Below are positions 25,355-36,656 of a DNA stretch of 50,570 nucleotides, one piece after another. Each line of letters begins with the position of its first letter. Position 1 is the first letter of the stretch. The notes below the pieces were generated by a model. That model was given only the letters and a program-made list of their open reading frames with translations, was not told the origin of the DNA and searched no databases. Origin of the DNA: Teichococcus aerophilus (GTDB taxonomy: Bacteria > Pseudomonadota > Alphaproteobacteria > Acetobacterales > Acetobacteraceae). The position numbers and the translations under genes are program-made. The stretch covers positions 1-50,570 of the forward strand of contig NZ_JACTVA010000040.1 in assembly GCF_014490485.1 (NCBI RefSeq), in the 5' to 3' direction.

Positions 25355-28300
25355 GGCTTCACCCAATAGGTTTCCGCGAAGCGGATCATCGCCCCCTCCG
25401 GCGCCATCAGGTGACCGTAGAGCATGGTCTTCGCCAGATGCTCCTGCTGGGAGAGCGACGTCAGGTCCCAGATCGCCGTCTGCCCCTTCGGGCCACGCAC
25501 CAGCAGGTCCGCGCGCATGTCGCCCACCACCTGGTTCAGCACCTTGGGTGGAAGGGAGTCCCGCAATGTCTGCAGGTGCGGATTCTCGGCGAACCACTGC
25601 CGCACGGTCAGCCGCATTACCCGCGGGTCCGCGCCCTGGAAGTTGCGCAGTGGCTCGTCAGCGTGGGAGCGCCAGCCGCGGGGCAGCTTCAGGCCCTGCA
25701 GCCGTGCCTTCACCGCCGCGTGCAGGCGGGTGCCGAATTCCGGCCGCCCGGCCCAGCGCTTCCCCAGGATGCTGCGCACGTCGCCAATGCCCTGGTCCAC
25801 CGCCGCCTCCACCTGGCTGCCGATCGCGGGCCCGCGGCGCCCCGGCGCCGGGGCTGGCTGCGGCTCGCCCGGCGGTGCCTGCTTGGGCCCGGAAAGCCGC
25901 TTCTCCCCGAACACCCGGTCCAGGTCGCGCTCCACGCCACGCTGCCAGCGCTCGCGCCCGCTTTGCGCCTTGTAGGCCTCGCGGGTTGTCAGGCGCTCTC
26001 CTGGCTTCGGGCGGTAGCCACGGCTTTCCAGGCCGGGTTCGGCGGCTGGGCGGGCGGGTGCGGTGGGCTTCGCCGCCGGGCGGACCACGCGCAGCTTCGG
26101 CGGTGCAGGGGGACGGCTGGCGGCGGGCGCCCGAAGCGAGGGTTGCTGCCCGGCTGGCGGGCGTACCACCGGGCGCGTGGTGGGCGGCGGCCTGACCGCT
26201 CCACCACGGCCACCAGCCGGGCGCAAAGGTGCCGGCGCACGCACGGGTGGACGCCCGCCGGAAGTGCCTGGCACGCGGGCGGGGGCCGCCGGGCTGGCTG
26301 GCCGTAGCGGCCCGCCGCGTTTCCCGCCTGATGCCATGGCCTGGATAGGCTGCCGCCCGCCGGGCTCCACCAGGCGCAGCGCCGGCTGCGTCGGTGGCCT
26401 GGGCGCCATGCCCTCGGCCCCAGCGGCTTCCGCCACAACCTGGGCTTGCGGCACGGCCCGCTGCGCCACGTTAGGGCGGGGTGTGGCCGGCCGCAGCGCG
26501 CCGGATTCCGAAACAGAGGCCAGTTGCCCTCTGGGTGGCGAGCTCGTCTGGCCACCGCCCTGCAACACCGACAGCTTCGGTTGCCCGGCTGCGGCCGGCG
26601 CTGTTGGCGCAAGGGGCTGCGCTGCAGGGGCAGGCGCGGCGGGCGCGGCCACCGGCTCCGCCGGGGGCAATGCCGCGGGCCGGGCGGTGGGGGCACGCGC
26701 GGCACCGCCGCCACCAGCACCCCGCGCCGGGTTGGGAATCTGCGGCGGCGTGCGCGCCCGGAAGCGCTGCGTCATCTTGCGGGCGCCAAGGAAGGTAGAG
26801 ATCAGCGTCGCCGCGCCCTCACCGAAGGATTTGCCACGCTGGTAGGGCGTCAGGCCGGGCTGGGCGAAAGCGGCGTGGATGGCGGTCAGCCCCGTCATGT
26901 CCGCCGCCGTGCGGCCCAGCGCGCCGTACCAGCTGCTACCGGCGTCCCGGTGGGCGCTGTAGGCCTGGTAGCCCTGGTAGACCGCAAAGCCGATCAGCCC
27001 GATCGCCACGATCAGCTTGGCCGTCGCCGCCGCGACCCCGGCTGCTACCAGCAGCGCCACGGCGATCTTGGCGGCGATGATCACCACCACCACCAGCGCG
27101 ATCACAGCCAGGATGCCGACGATGACCCCGGCGATCACCAGCCCGATGTCGCGCAGGGTGGACAGCACCGGGTGGTCGTAATCCCAGGCGGCGTCGGAGG
27201 CCGCTTCCTCCATCGAGGCGCCCATGTCGCGCAACGCCTCGTCGTTCTTGGCCAGGGCTTCCTCGACATTCGCGCGGATGCGGGTCTCGGCCTCCGTCAG
27301 GGTCTGGCGGAAATCGGCATCCAGCGCGGCGGCGGCAGGGGCCAGGCGGCGTGCCGCTTCCTCCTGCCCCGCGGTGTAGCCCTGGCTGAGCTGCGCCACC
27401 TGCCCGCCATAGGCGTCATCCACCTGCCCGACGAAGCCGGAGAGAGCGGCGTTGTCGGCCTCCAGCGCCGCCTGGATGCCTTTGTCCGCCTCCTTGCCGA
27501 TGGCACGCAGGCCCTGGCGCAACGGCGGCATCGAGGCGCGGAACTGGTCCGGGATCGTGGCGGCGGCCTCGCCGAAGGCGGTCTCGGTCTCCGCCGCCAT
27601 GCCGAGCAGCAGGCCGGCCACGGTGTCGCCGAAGGCCGCGGTAGCGGCCGGGTCCGGTGCCTCGATGCCATCCAGGATGGCGGTGGCCTCGCCGGCATAG
27701 CCGTCGATGGGCGAGACGGCGCCCGGCAGCGCCGCGTCCACCCCCCGCAGCGCCGAACGCAACGCGGCGTCGACCTGCCCGTGGGCGGCGGGTTCCAGCG
27801 CCGCCAGGCGCTCGGCGGCTGCGGATTCAGCTTCCACCAGTTCCGCCCGCATCGTCCCGGCGGTGGCGTCCAGCATCCGGTGCGCCTCGGCACTCAGTTG
27901 GGACAGCGATCCCTGAGCGTCGAGAGCCGCGCCGGCGGCGCCCGCCTGCAGTTCCGGCAGGGCCGCGTCGAAGGCCTGCAGCGCTTCCGCGCCCTTGGCC
28001 TGAAACTGCTCGGGCAAGGGCAGCAGCACTTCGTCGACGGCGGCGACCGCATCCGGCACCCGCGCCTCGATCTCCGTGGCGACGCCCGCCGCCACGCCCG
28101 TGGCGGCAGAAGCCTGGATGCCGCCGCGCTCCGTCCCCGGATAGCCGGATGCCTTCAGCCTGCCCCGGTTGCGCGCCTCTGCCGCTTGCTCGCCCGAGCG
28201 GGTCGTGACGCGCGCGGCGTAGCGCGTGCGCAGCGCCTCCGCCTCGGCGATGGCGCGGGTCACGGTGCCTTCCATGGCGCCCCGGTGCGCGGCGAAGACA

Positions 28301-29646
28301 CCGGCATAGTCGCGGCCCGCCTGCTCGCCCCGCGTCGCCGCCTCGGCCCGCCGCGCGGCCAGTTGGGTGTCGATCTGAGCGTGGGCGGAGAGGATGGAGG
28401 CCTCCAGCATCACCCGCGCGCCGGCGAAGCGCTGGTGCAATGCCTCGGTGGCCTGACCGACCTCCCGCGTCACCGCACCGCGGACTGCCCCGGCCTGGGC
28501 CTGCAGGGTGGCCTTGGCAGCGGCGGCGCCCGCCAGGACGCGCGCGGAGGCATCCTGCTGCGCCGCCAGGATGCGGGCGGTGGGATCGGCGCCGCCTGCC
28601 CCACCCATGTCCTCCTGCATCGCGACGACCGGCGTTGGTGAGGCGGCGTCGGCAGGCGCTTGCTCGGGGCCGGCCATATCGGCGGCGGCGGCGGGCAAGG
28701 GTTCCAGCAACTGCGCCAGCGGGGGCAGCGTTTCGCCCCCTTCCTCGTCCATCTCCCCCTCGGCGGATTCGGGCGCTGCGATCTCGGCGGCGGGTGGGAG
28801 GGAGGCGGTGGTGTCGATGTCTGGTGCGGCCTGCTCCTGCGGCGCCGGGGCAGCTTCGGCCACGGCTGCCGGAGGCGCGGAAGACGATGCGGAGGCTGCT
28901 GGCGCGGATGTCGGGGCGCCCGCACCGGCTGATGCCGGTCCTGGCTGTGAGGGCTGCGGCGTGTCCTGCCGCGCCACCTCCAACGCCAGCGCGGCAAGGG
29001 CGCCGCGCCCGCCCGGGCCCAGCCTGGCGCCGGCTTCCTGCACCACTGCCGCGCGCTCCGCGGCAGGAAGGGCGCGCAGCATGCGCCGCACAGTGCCGGC
29101 GCGGTCCTGCGGGTCCTCGGCCATGGCCTGGGCGATACGGTCCGCCGCGCCCTCCGCCTCGCCGGTGTGGTCGGGCGGTGCGTCCGCTTCCCGCCGCGCG
29201 ATCACGCCGGGGCGGTTCTGCACCGCGTGGGCCAGTTCATGCGCCAGCAGGCGGCGCCCGGCCGCCGTGCCTGGGCGGTAGGCCCCGGCGGCGAAGGAGA
29301 TGTCCTGGCCATGAGTAAAGGCGCGTGCGTTCAGCGCCCGGGCGGCGCTGGCGGCCCCGGCATCCGCATGCACCCGCACGCCGCCGAGATCCTGGCCGAA
29401 GCGCGCGCCCATGACGTCCCGCTCCACCCGTTCCAGCGGCCTGCCGCCGCCCCGGGCTGGCACGGGCTGCAGGGGCGCAGCCGCGGCGGCCGGTAGCTGG
29501 GAGCGCAGCGGCGCGGACGGCGATGGCTGGCGGAAATCCAGCGCGCGGCTGGCCATGCGGTCGGCGTCCCGTTCCGCCGCGTCGTCCCGCTGCGTCAGGA
29601 CGGGCGGCGCCACGGTTGGCGCGGCGCGGGTGGCGGGGGCGCTCAC
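25351..29646 (-). CDS. DUF4157 eCIS protein with nuclease-like C-terminus (candidate cargo toxin)
   Basis: A 1431-residue multidomain protein. Residues about 72-145 form DUF4157, the eCIS-associated marker domain, with RFGQDLGGVRVHAD and a metalloprotease-like HELAH (136-140). Residues about 150-330 are low-complexity Ala/Pro/Glu, about 350-820 are Ala-rich helical and probably coiled-coil, about 822-895 are strongly hydrophobic (three to four membrane-type helices), and about 980-1200 are Pro/Arg-rich disorder. The last 180 residues are compact and contain VVGDMRADLLVRG followed by TAIWDLTS and QQEHLAKTMLYGH, resembling a PD-(D/E)xK nuclease core. The layout resembles a polymorphic toxin loaded in an eCIS. 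GTG start, overlapping the 90-residue gene by 4 bp. Confidence 0.82.
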   Translation of the reverse strand: MSAPATRAAPTVAPPVLTQRDDAAERDADRMASRALDFRQPSPSAPLRSQLPAAAAAPLQPVPARGGGRPLERVERDVMGARFGQDLGGVRVHADAGAASAARALNARAFTHGQDISFAAGAYRPGTAAGRRLLAHELAHAVQNRPGVIARREADAPPDHTGEAEGAADRIAQAMAEDPQDRAGTVRRMLRALPAAERAAVVQEAGARLGPGGRGALAALALEVARQDTPQPSQPGPASAGAGAPTSAPAASASSSAPPAAVAEAAPAPQEQAAPDIDTTASLPPAAEIAAPESAEGEMDEEGGETLPPLAQLLEPLPAAAADMAGPEQAPADAASPTPVVAMQEDMGGAGGADPTARILAAQQDASARVLAGAAAAKATLQAQAGAVRGAVTREVGQATEALHQRFAGARVMLEASILSAHAQIDTQLAARRAEAATRGEQAGRDYAGVFAAHRGAMEGTVTRAIAEAEALRTRYAARVTTRSGEQAAEARNRGRLKASGYPGTERGGIQASAATGVAAGVATEIEARVPDAVAAVDEVLLPLPEQFQAKGAEALQAFDAALPELQAGAAGAALDAQGSLSQLSAEAHRMLDATAGTMRAELVEAESAAAERLAALEPAAHGQVDAALRSALRGVDAALPGAVSPIDGYAGEATAILDGIEAPDPAATAAFGDTVAGLLLGMAAETETAFGEAAATIPDQFRASMPPLRQGLRAIGKEADKGIQAALEADNAALSGFVGQVDDAYGGQVAQLSQGYTAGQEEAARRLAPAAAALDADFRQTLTEAETRIRANVEEALAKNDEALRDMGASMEEAASDAAWDYDHPVLSTLRDIGLVIAGVIVGILAVIALVVVVIIAAKIAVALLVAAGVAAATAKLIVAIGLIGFAVYQGYQAYSAHRDAGSSWYGALGRTAADMTGLTAIHAAFAQPGLTPYQRGKSFGEGAATLISTFLGARKMTQRFRARTPPQIPNPARGAGGGGAARAPTARPAALPPAEPVAAPAAPAPAAQPLAPTAPAAAGQPKLSVLQGGGQTSSPPRGQLASVSESGALRPATPRPNVAQRAVPQAQVVAEAAGAEGMAPRPPTQPALRLVEPGGRQPIQAMASGGKRGGPLRPASPAAPARVPGTSGGRPPVRAPAPLRPAGGRGGAVRPPPTTRPVVRPPAGQQPSLRAPAASRPPAPPKLRVVRPAAKPTAPARPAAEPGLESRGYRPKPGERLTTREAYKAQSGRERWQRGVERDLDRVFGEKRLSGPKQAPPGEPQPAPAPGRRGPAIGSQVEAAVDQGIGDVRSILGKRWAGRPEFGTRLHAAVKARLQGLKLPRGWRSHADEPLRNFQGADPRVMRLTVRQWFAENPHLQTLRDSLPPKVLNQVVGDMRADLLVRGPKGQTAIWDLTSLSQQEHLAKTMLYGHLMAPEGAMIRFAETYWVKP

Positions 29647-29911
29647 GGCCTGCCTCCCGTGCCAGGACCTAACAACGCGGCGGAGACCGCCGCCGCCAGC
29701 GCCTCCGGCTCGGTGGAACGCAGATCGATCGGGCCAAGGGCGAGCATTGCCGGGCCATCGCCCCAGCGGTCTGGCAGACCCTGCGCGGCAATGCCCTTTT
29801 CCAGCGCCTGCTCCAAGGCCAGTGCCAGGCGTTCCGGCCGGGCGACCTCCAGCCCATGGACCACCAGCGTCTCGATATGCAGGTGCACGGCACGGGGCCG
29901 CCGGGGCGTGG

Positions 29912-29915
<4 letters not shown>
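29643..29915 (-). CDS. small conserved eCIS protein of unknown function
   Basis: A 90-residue protein with the pattern HLHIETLVVHGLEVARPERLA...LEQAL. I have seen similar 'H-I-E-x-L-V-L-H-G' small proteins in eCIS loci, and their role is not established. It is predicted to have a short beta strand followed by helices and no cysteine, signal or membrane segment. It sits between the AAA+ ATPase and the DUF4157 protein with 4-bp overlaps on both sides. Its constant proximity to DUF4157 suggests, without proof, a chaperone or loading adaptor role. Confidence 0.7.
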
Positions 29916-31776
<1,861 letters not shown>

Positions 31777-31780
<4 letters not shown>

Positions 31781-33018
31781 GGCAGCACCACGCGGGGCAG
31801 CCACTCACCCTCTGTCGGGCTGCCAGGGGTGGTGTCGCGTTCCAGCGCACTCTCCGCGCCATCGACGCGGATACGCAGGTTGTAGGCCCCCGGTGTCAGC
31901 CCGGCGACATCGAAGGCCAGGGTGGTCAGCGCGGCCGTGCGTGGCGGCGCATCGGTACTCCACACGGCGGCGCTGGCCGTGTCGGTCAATTCCAGCGTCG
32001 CCGTCTGCCCTGGCATCACCGCTGGAGACACGCCCACGGTGATGCCGGCCGAGACCACGCCGCCGGCCGCCGTGGCACCGATGACCACCACGTCGAAGGC
32101 ACCCCCCGTCCGCCGCACCGCCGGATGCAGCGTGAAGGCGGCGAGGTTGGAGCCCTCCCCCGGCCGGGGGGTGGGCGGCACGCCCATCAGCACGTCATGC
32201 CGTATCCGCAAACCCTGTGCCCCGGCACGGAGATTCGCCGGCAGCGTCACCACCAGCCGGTCGTCGCGGATCTCTTCCGGCGGGAGTTGCGCGCCGCCGA
32301 CCAGCACCTGTACCGCCTCGCCGCGCAGCCGCTCCCCTTCGATCGCCACGCGTGTGCCGGCGGTGATGGCGGCATCGGCATCGGCCAGCGGCACGACGCG
32401 GCGCAGCAGCGGCCGGCGTAGTGGCACGCCACGCAACGCCACTTCCCGCACCAGCGGGGCCTGCAACGGCGTCAGCGCCGCTTCCACCAGCACCGCGCCG
32501 GCACGGCAGGCGGCGGAGAGCACGTAGCGCGTCTGGAAGAACACTGACCAGAGCTTGGACAAATCCTCCAGCGTCAGGTCCAGCAGCGCCAGCCGCACCG
32601 GGTCCTGCTGCTGGTCGAGCCCGGAAGGCGTGCCGCCCGCTTCCGCCGCCTGGATCATCGCCGGCGTCAGCACCGGGCGCGCGTGCAGGGAGCGCAGCGT
32701 GCTGGCCAGCAGCCGCTGCGAGGCCAGGTTCGCCTCGCCATAGAAACAGAGCAGATAGTCCAGATCGAGCGCCACGCGCGGCCGCTGTGCCACCGCGCCA
32801 TCCGCCCGCCGCACCGGCAGTTCCTGGCCGCGATAGGCTGGGTTCGGCACGGCGCGGTACAGGAAGATGTTCACCCCCGTCACCGGCAGGCCACCGACCC
32901 CGGCATCGCCTGGGCGCAGCGTGGTGACGCCGGCGCCCGGCACGTCCGCTTGCACCACCTCCAATATCCGGGCGCGCAGTGCGGCGGTGACGCTGGCGAT
33001 GGCATTGAAGTTGCTCAT
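31777..33018 (-). CDS. DUF4255 tube-terminator protein (Afp16-like) with IPT/TIG-like extension
   Basis: A 413-residue protein. Residues about 1-190 are DUF4255 (NAIASVTAALRARIL, then VNIFLYRAVPNPAYRGQELPVRRADG, LDLDYLLCFYGE), the family of Afp16, which caps the tube and sheath and terminates polymerisation. Residues about 210-290 look like an IPT/TIG immunoglobulin-like domain (ITAGTRVAIEGERLRGEAVQVLVGG...RLVVTLPANLRAGAQGLRI), with a second beta-sandwich to the end (GAYNLRIRVDGAESAL). The Ig-like extension would project from the distal cap. Overlaps both neighbours by 4 bp. Confidence 0.87.
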
Positions 33019-33785
33019 CCGCTGCCTCCGTCCCGGCGGCGCAGATAGGCGTCGAGTGAGAGGCCGGCGGGGTTGGGCGCTGCCGGACGCACGGGCATGG
33101 CGGGCTGCGGCGCCCGGACCGTGGCGCGGATATCCACCCGCCCGATGGTGACGCTGACCGGCGCCGCCGCAGGTGCCGGCGCCACATCGGCTGCCGCCCG
33201 GGCCGCGCGTGATGCCTGCAGCGTACCGGGCATCTCCAGGCGCGCCTGCCTGGGCGAAGGTGGTGCGTGCTGCTGCGGCGCCTGATTCCCCGGCCCGCCC
33301 CTTAACGCGGCCTGGGCCGGCAATGCCGTAGCTGGATGCGAGGCCGTGGCAACCAACTGCGGCGGGTTCCCAGGCAAAGGCGCCGCAGCCTGCTGCGGCC
33401 TTTCCAAAGGTGCCTGGACGGCGGCTTGGCGGGAACCGGCTTGCTCCTGCGACGATTGCGAACGTACGACGTCCTGCGTGCGTGCCGGTAGCGGTAAGGC
33501 GGGCGCCACGCGCAGCACTGGCGGCGCAGTCGCGACTGCGGGAGAAGGCGCCGCAGCTACCGGCGCTGGAACCGGCGGCTTCACCGGTTGCTGCGGCAGC
33601 GGCAGGGCGGGCGTGTCCGCCCCACGGCGCCGCGGCGGGGGCGCTTCCGGCGCGGTCTCCGCCACTACTTCCGGCGGTGGGCCGCCAACCGGCGCCTCGG
33701 CTTCGAAGCGCGCCAGCGGGCGGGGCGACAGCAACGGCCTTCCGCCGCTGACCCGCGCCGCGATGGCCGCCAGATAGCCCTTCAT
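33015..33785 (-). CDS. Pro/Ala-rich disordered eCIS protein with conserved C-terminal motif
   Basis: A 256-residue protein, about one quarter proline and one quarter alanine, so most of it should be disordered. Two ordered islands are visible: the N-terminal 12 residues (KGYLAAIAARV) and the C-terminus, with VTIGRVDIRATV and LSLDAYLRRRDG. The VTIGR-x-D/E-I/V-R and LSL-x-x-YL-RRR motifs recur in eCIS proteins at this position, but their job is unknown. The protein is too short to be a tape measure for a typical particle. It overlaps both neighbours by 4 bp. Confidence 0.75.
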   Translation of the reverse strand: MKGYLAAIAARVSGGRPLLSPRPLARFEAEAPVGGPPPEVVAETAPEAPPPRRRGADTPALPLPQQPVKPPVPAPVAAAPSPAVATAPPVLRVAPALPLPARTQDVVRSQSSQEQAGSRQAAVQAPLERPQQAAAPLPGNPPQLVATASHPATALPAQAALRGGPGNQAPQQHAPPSPRQARLEMPGTLQASRAARAAADVAPAPAAAPVSVTIGRVDIRATVRAPQPAMPVRPAAPNPAGLSLDAYLRRRDGGSG

Positions 33786-34507
33786 TGCCCCAGCAACTCC
33801 AGGTACCGGGCGCGGCGGCGCGGCGGCAGCGCCAGCACCTCCGCCTCCGTCCAGCCATAGGCGCTGGCCAGCCCATGCACCTCGCCCAGCAAGCGGCCGG
33901 CCCAGAGCTCCACTTCGCGCCAGGTCCAGTCCGCCAGGTCCAGCGCCGCTGCCCAGGCCTGGCTGCATTCCGGGCAGTCCAGAGCCAGCGACGCATCGCC
34001 GAGCGGGTCGGCCTGCTCCATCGCCTGTTCCAGCGCCTCGCGCAGCTTCGCTGGCAGCGCCGGAGCAGAGATGGCCTCGCCATCCTTCTCCGCCGACAGC
34101 AGGCAGCGTTGCAACAGCAGGCCAGGCAGGTCGGCGCCGCGCGGCGCGGCTTCCAGCAGCAGCACATCGTCGCTGTCCGGGCAGCGCGCGGTCAGGCGAT
34201 AGCCATCCTGCTCCACCGTCACGTGCCGCGCCGCCGTCGTGGCCTCGGGGCCTAGGGACTTGGCGGAAAGACGGGCCTCCAGCCGGGCCCCGCAATGCGG
34301 GCAATCGGCCACGCCTTCCATCGCATCGCCGAACACGGCGCGGCGCAGCTCCAGGATGGCGGCATCCCGCCGGCCGATGCTCCAGCCGCGCGCCTCCTCC
34401 GGCGCGACGCCGGCGGCCGCCAGCAAGGCCAGCGCCCGCCCGGTGGGTCCGGCCGAGACGGCACCGTCCCACGCATCCAGCAGCTGGGCCTCCGCCGGGG
34501 CACGCAC
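33782..34507 (-). CDS. zinc-ribbon eCIS/phage baseplate-type protein
   Basis: A 241-residue helical protein. CPHC (about 69-72) and CPEC (about 178-181) form two Cys pairs that would bind one zinc. The C-terminal segment SAYGWTEAEVLALPPRRRARYLELL is the strongly conserved part of a family found after tube genes in eCIS loci and annotated as phage baseplate protein, similar in placement to T4-tail assembly chaperones. The start is GTG, three bases after the tube gene stop. An assembly factor is the best guess. Confidence 0.75.
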   Translation of the reverse strand: MRAPAEAQLLDAWDGAVSAGPTGRALALLAAAGVAPEEARGWSIGRRDAAILELRRAVFGDAMEGVADCPHCGARLEARLSAKSLGPEATTAARHVTVEQDGYRLTARCPDSDDVLLLEAAPRGADLPGLLLQRCLLSAEKDGEAISAPALPAKLREALEQAMEQADPLGDASLALDCPECSQAWAAALDLADWTWREVELWAGRLLGEVHGLASAYGWTEAEVLALPPRRRARYLELLGQ

Positions 34508-34510
34508 GGG

Positions 34511-35035
34511 CTACACCGGCTCGCTGAAGGTGGGCTCCGTGGGCTCGACCACTTCGTAATCCCGCTCCCAGCCCTCGTTCTCCAGCTTCAGGCTCTGGAT
34601 GGCGACGGCATTGGCGTTGGCGTCCAATTCCGGCAGCGCCTGGAACTCCGACACCCAGCAGCGGTACAGGCGGTAGGCGATCGCGAGTTGCCCGGCCTCG
34701 TTGTAGACTTCCAGAATCATGTCCTTGCGGAAGTCGCGCAGCGAGATCTCGGCGCCCAGGCCGGAACCCTGGTTCCACACCTTGTTCGCCCATTTCTCGA
34801 ATTCGGTATCGTGCGTCACGCCGCGCTCGACCGTCAGCGCCTCGTACTCGCTGCGGCCAGGGGATTTGCGGCTGGTGGACGGGTCACCGCCATCGCGGTG
34901 CTTCACCACCTCCGTCGTCCGCTTCAGCGCGCCGACCTTGCTGACGCCGGCGACGTAGCGCCCATCCCATTTCAGCCGGAACTTGAAGTTCTTGTAGGGG
35001 TCGAAGCGCTGGGCGTTGACTGTGAACTGGGCCAT
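34511..35035 (-). CDS. eCIS inner tube protein (Afp1/Afp5-like, gp19 family)
   Basis: A 174-residue tube subunit. It shows the hallmark segments NFKFRLKWDGRYVAGVSKVGALKRTTEVVKHRDGG, then EYEALTVERGVTHDTEFEKWAN, the DMILEVYNEAGQLAIAYRLYRCWVSEF strand pair and ANAVAIQSLKLENEGWERD at the end. Hexameric rings of this protein stack into the tube pushed out on contraction. It is the only tube gene in the locus; Afp has two. It lies 13 bases after the sheath gene. Confidence 0.95.
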   Translation of the reverse strand: MAQFTVNAQRFDPYKNFKFRLKWDGRYVAGVSKVGALKRTTEVVKHRDGGDPSTSRKSPGRSEYEALTVERGVTHDTEFEKWANKVWNQGSGLGAEISLRDFRKDMILEVYNEAGQLAIAYRLYRCWVSEFQALPELDANANAVAIQSLKLENEGWERDYEVVEPTEPTFSEPV

Positions 35036-35048
35036 GGTCCGTCCCTCC

Positions 35049-36614
35049 TCACGCTGCTTCGGTCTGGCCGGCGAGTTGCTGGATGCGCAGCACGACGAAC
35101 TCGGCCGGCTTCAGCGGCGCGAAGCCGATCAGGATGTTGACGATCCCCCGATCGACATCGTTCTGCGTCGTCGTCTCCTTGTCGCACTTCACCAGATAGG
35201 CCTGGGCGGGGGTGGTGCCGGCGAAGGCACCCTGGCGGAACAGCGTCTGCATGAAGGCGCTGGCATTCAGCCGGATCTGTGCCCAAAGCGGTTCGTCATT
35301 CGGCTCGAACACCGCCCATTTCAGGCCCTGGAACAGGCTTTCCTCGATGTAGAGCGCGGTGCGGCGCACCGGCACGTATTTCCATTCGCTGGCCTTCTGG
35401 TCCGCGCCATCCAGCGTGCGTGCGCCCCAGGCGATCGAGCCATAAACCGGGAAGTTGCGCAGCACGTTGACGCCGACGGGATTCAGCGCGCCATTCTCTC
35501 CGTCCGTCAGCTTTACTGTCACCTCGGCGTTGCGGAGATTGGCATCGACGCCGGCAGGGGCCTTCCAGACGCCGCGCCCGGCATCGGTGCGAGCATAGAT
35601 ACCGGCCATGGTGCCGCTGGCGCCGACCTCGCGCGGGCGGCCTTCGTTCAACGGGTCCGGCACGATCAGGCGGGGGAAGTAGAGCGCGGCATTCTTGTGC
35701 CGCAGCGTATCGTGCGCGCCCATCCAGCCGCGCATCGCGGCCTCGGTGCGGACGGAGGCCGGGATGTCGAACAGCACGAAGGCGCGGCGTTCCTCGCAAA
35801 ACGTGCCGGCGGCGGCCATCACCTGGCTGTAGGGGCCATCATCCAGCGCCGCCGCGCGCGGTAGGCAGAGCAGGTTGAACACCTCGGGCGCGATGCGGTC
35901 CAGCGCATACATCCCTTCTTTCTGGTCCGGGTCGCCGATGATGGCGTTGGCGTCAGGCGGGTCGCCATCATCACCACCGCCGAGATCCTGCCACGCGCCC
36001 GCGGGCGGGCCGCCGCGCGGGTCCGGCGCCACGGCGATGGGCAGCGACCCCAGCCCCTCATCCTCCAGCTTCACCAAGGAGGACGCGGCATTGACCACGG
36101 AGACCGCGTAGCGCGGGCTGGTGGTATCCATCGCCAGGTTGAGGAAGGCTTCGTCCCGCACCACGCTCAGCGTGCCGGCGGTGCGGCTGACTTCCCGCAC
36201 GAACAGGTTGAAGCGGCCCGGCGTACCGGCCGTGGTCGCCGCCACCTGCAGATTATCGCCCCAGAAGCCGGGGTCGATGGCACTGACGTTCAGCGTCTCC
36301 TGCGCCGGGGAGCCACCCAGCAGCGGCGCGAAGGACGGCACCGGCGCACCGCCTGCCACACGCACCACCCAGGCGATGCTGCCGCCATTCAGGTAGAATT
36401 GCTGCACGGCGTAGCTCGCCTCGCTCCCGGCGCTCAGTCCGCCGAAGCGGCGATTGAAATCGGCGAAGGAGGTGATGCGCACCGCCTCGTTCAACGGCCC
36501 GCGTTCGAATGCATCGACGAAGGCGGTGGCGGAGGTGCTGACCCCGGCGATGGGGCGCACGCCACTCGGCACCTCCTCCACATACACGCCAGGATAGGTG
36601 TAGCTGGCCGGCAT
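35049..36614 (-). CDS. contractile tail sheath protein (Afp2/3/4-like)
   Basis: A 521-residue sheath subunit. The N-terminus YTYPGVYVEEVPSGVRPIAGVSTSATAFV is the classic eCIS sheath start and includes the handshake arm. The C-terminal domain contains GSIAWGARTLDGADQKASEWKYVPVRRTALYIEESLFQGLKWAVFEPND and the closing FVVLRIQQLAG arm, both highly conserved. The middle (about 150-330) is the variable surface domain. Only one sheath gene is present, whereas Afp and PVC carry three. Start ATG has GAGAGGA upstream. Confidence 0.95.
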   Translation of the reverse strand: MPASYTYPGVYVEEVPSGVRPIAGVSTSATAFVDAFERGPLNEAVRITSFADFNRRFGGLSAGSEASYAVQQFYLNGGSIAWVVRVAGGAPVPSFAPLLGGSPAQETLNVSAIDPGFWGDNLQVAATTAGTPGRFNLFVREVSRTAGTLSVVRDEAFLNLAMDTTSPRYAVSVVNAASSLVKLEDEGLGSLPIAVAPDPRGGPPAGAWQDLGGGDDGDPPDANAIIGDPDQKEGMYALDRIAPEVFNLLCLPRAAALDDGPYSQVMAAAGTFCEERRAFVLFDIPASVRTEAAMRGWMGAHDTLRHKNAALYFPRLIVPDPLNEGRPREVGASGTMAGIYARTDAGRGVWKAPAGVDANLRNAEVTVKLTDGENGALNPVGVNVLRNFPVYGSIAWGARTLDGADQKASEWKYVPVRRTALYIEESLFQGLKWAVFEPNDEPLWAQIRLNASAFMQTLFRQGAFAGTTPAQAYLVKCDKETTTQNDVDRGIVNILIGFAPLKPAEFVVLRIQQLAGQTEAA

Positions 36615-36656
36615 CAGCGTGGTCCTCTCACTGTGTTGGCAGGGGGTGGTGCGCGC

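Noticed and set aside
33019-34167. upstream in-frame extension of the DUF4255 protein (to 796 residues)
   Set aside because: The extension overlaps the Pro-rich and zinc-ribbon genes out of frame; the family N-terminus begins at the ATG at 33018, which overlaps the preceding stop by 4 bp.
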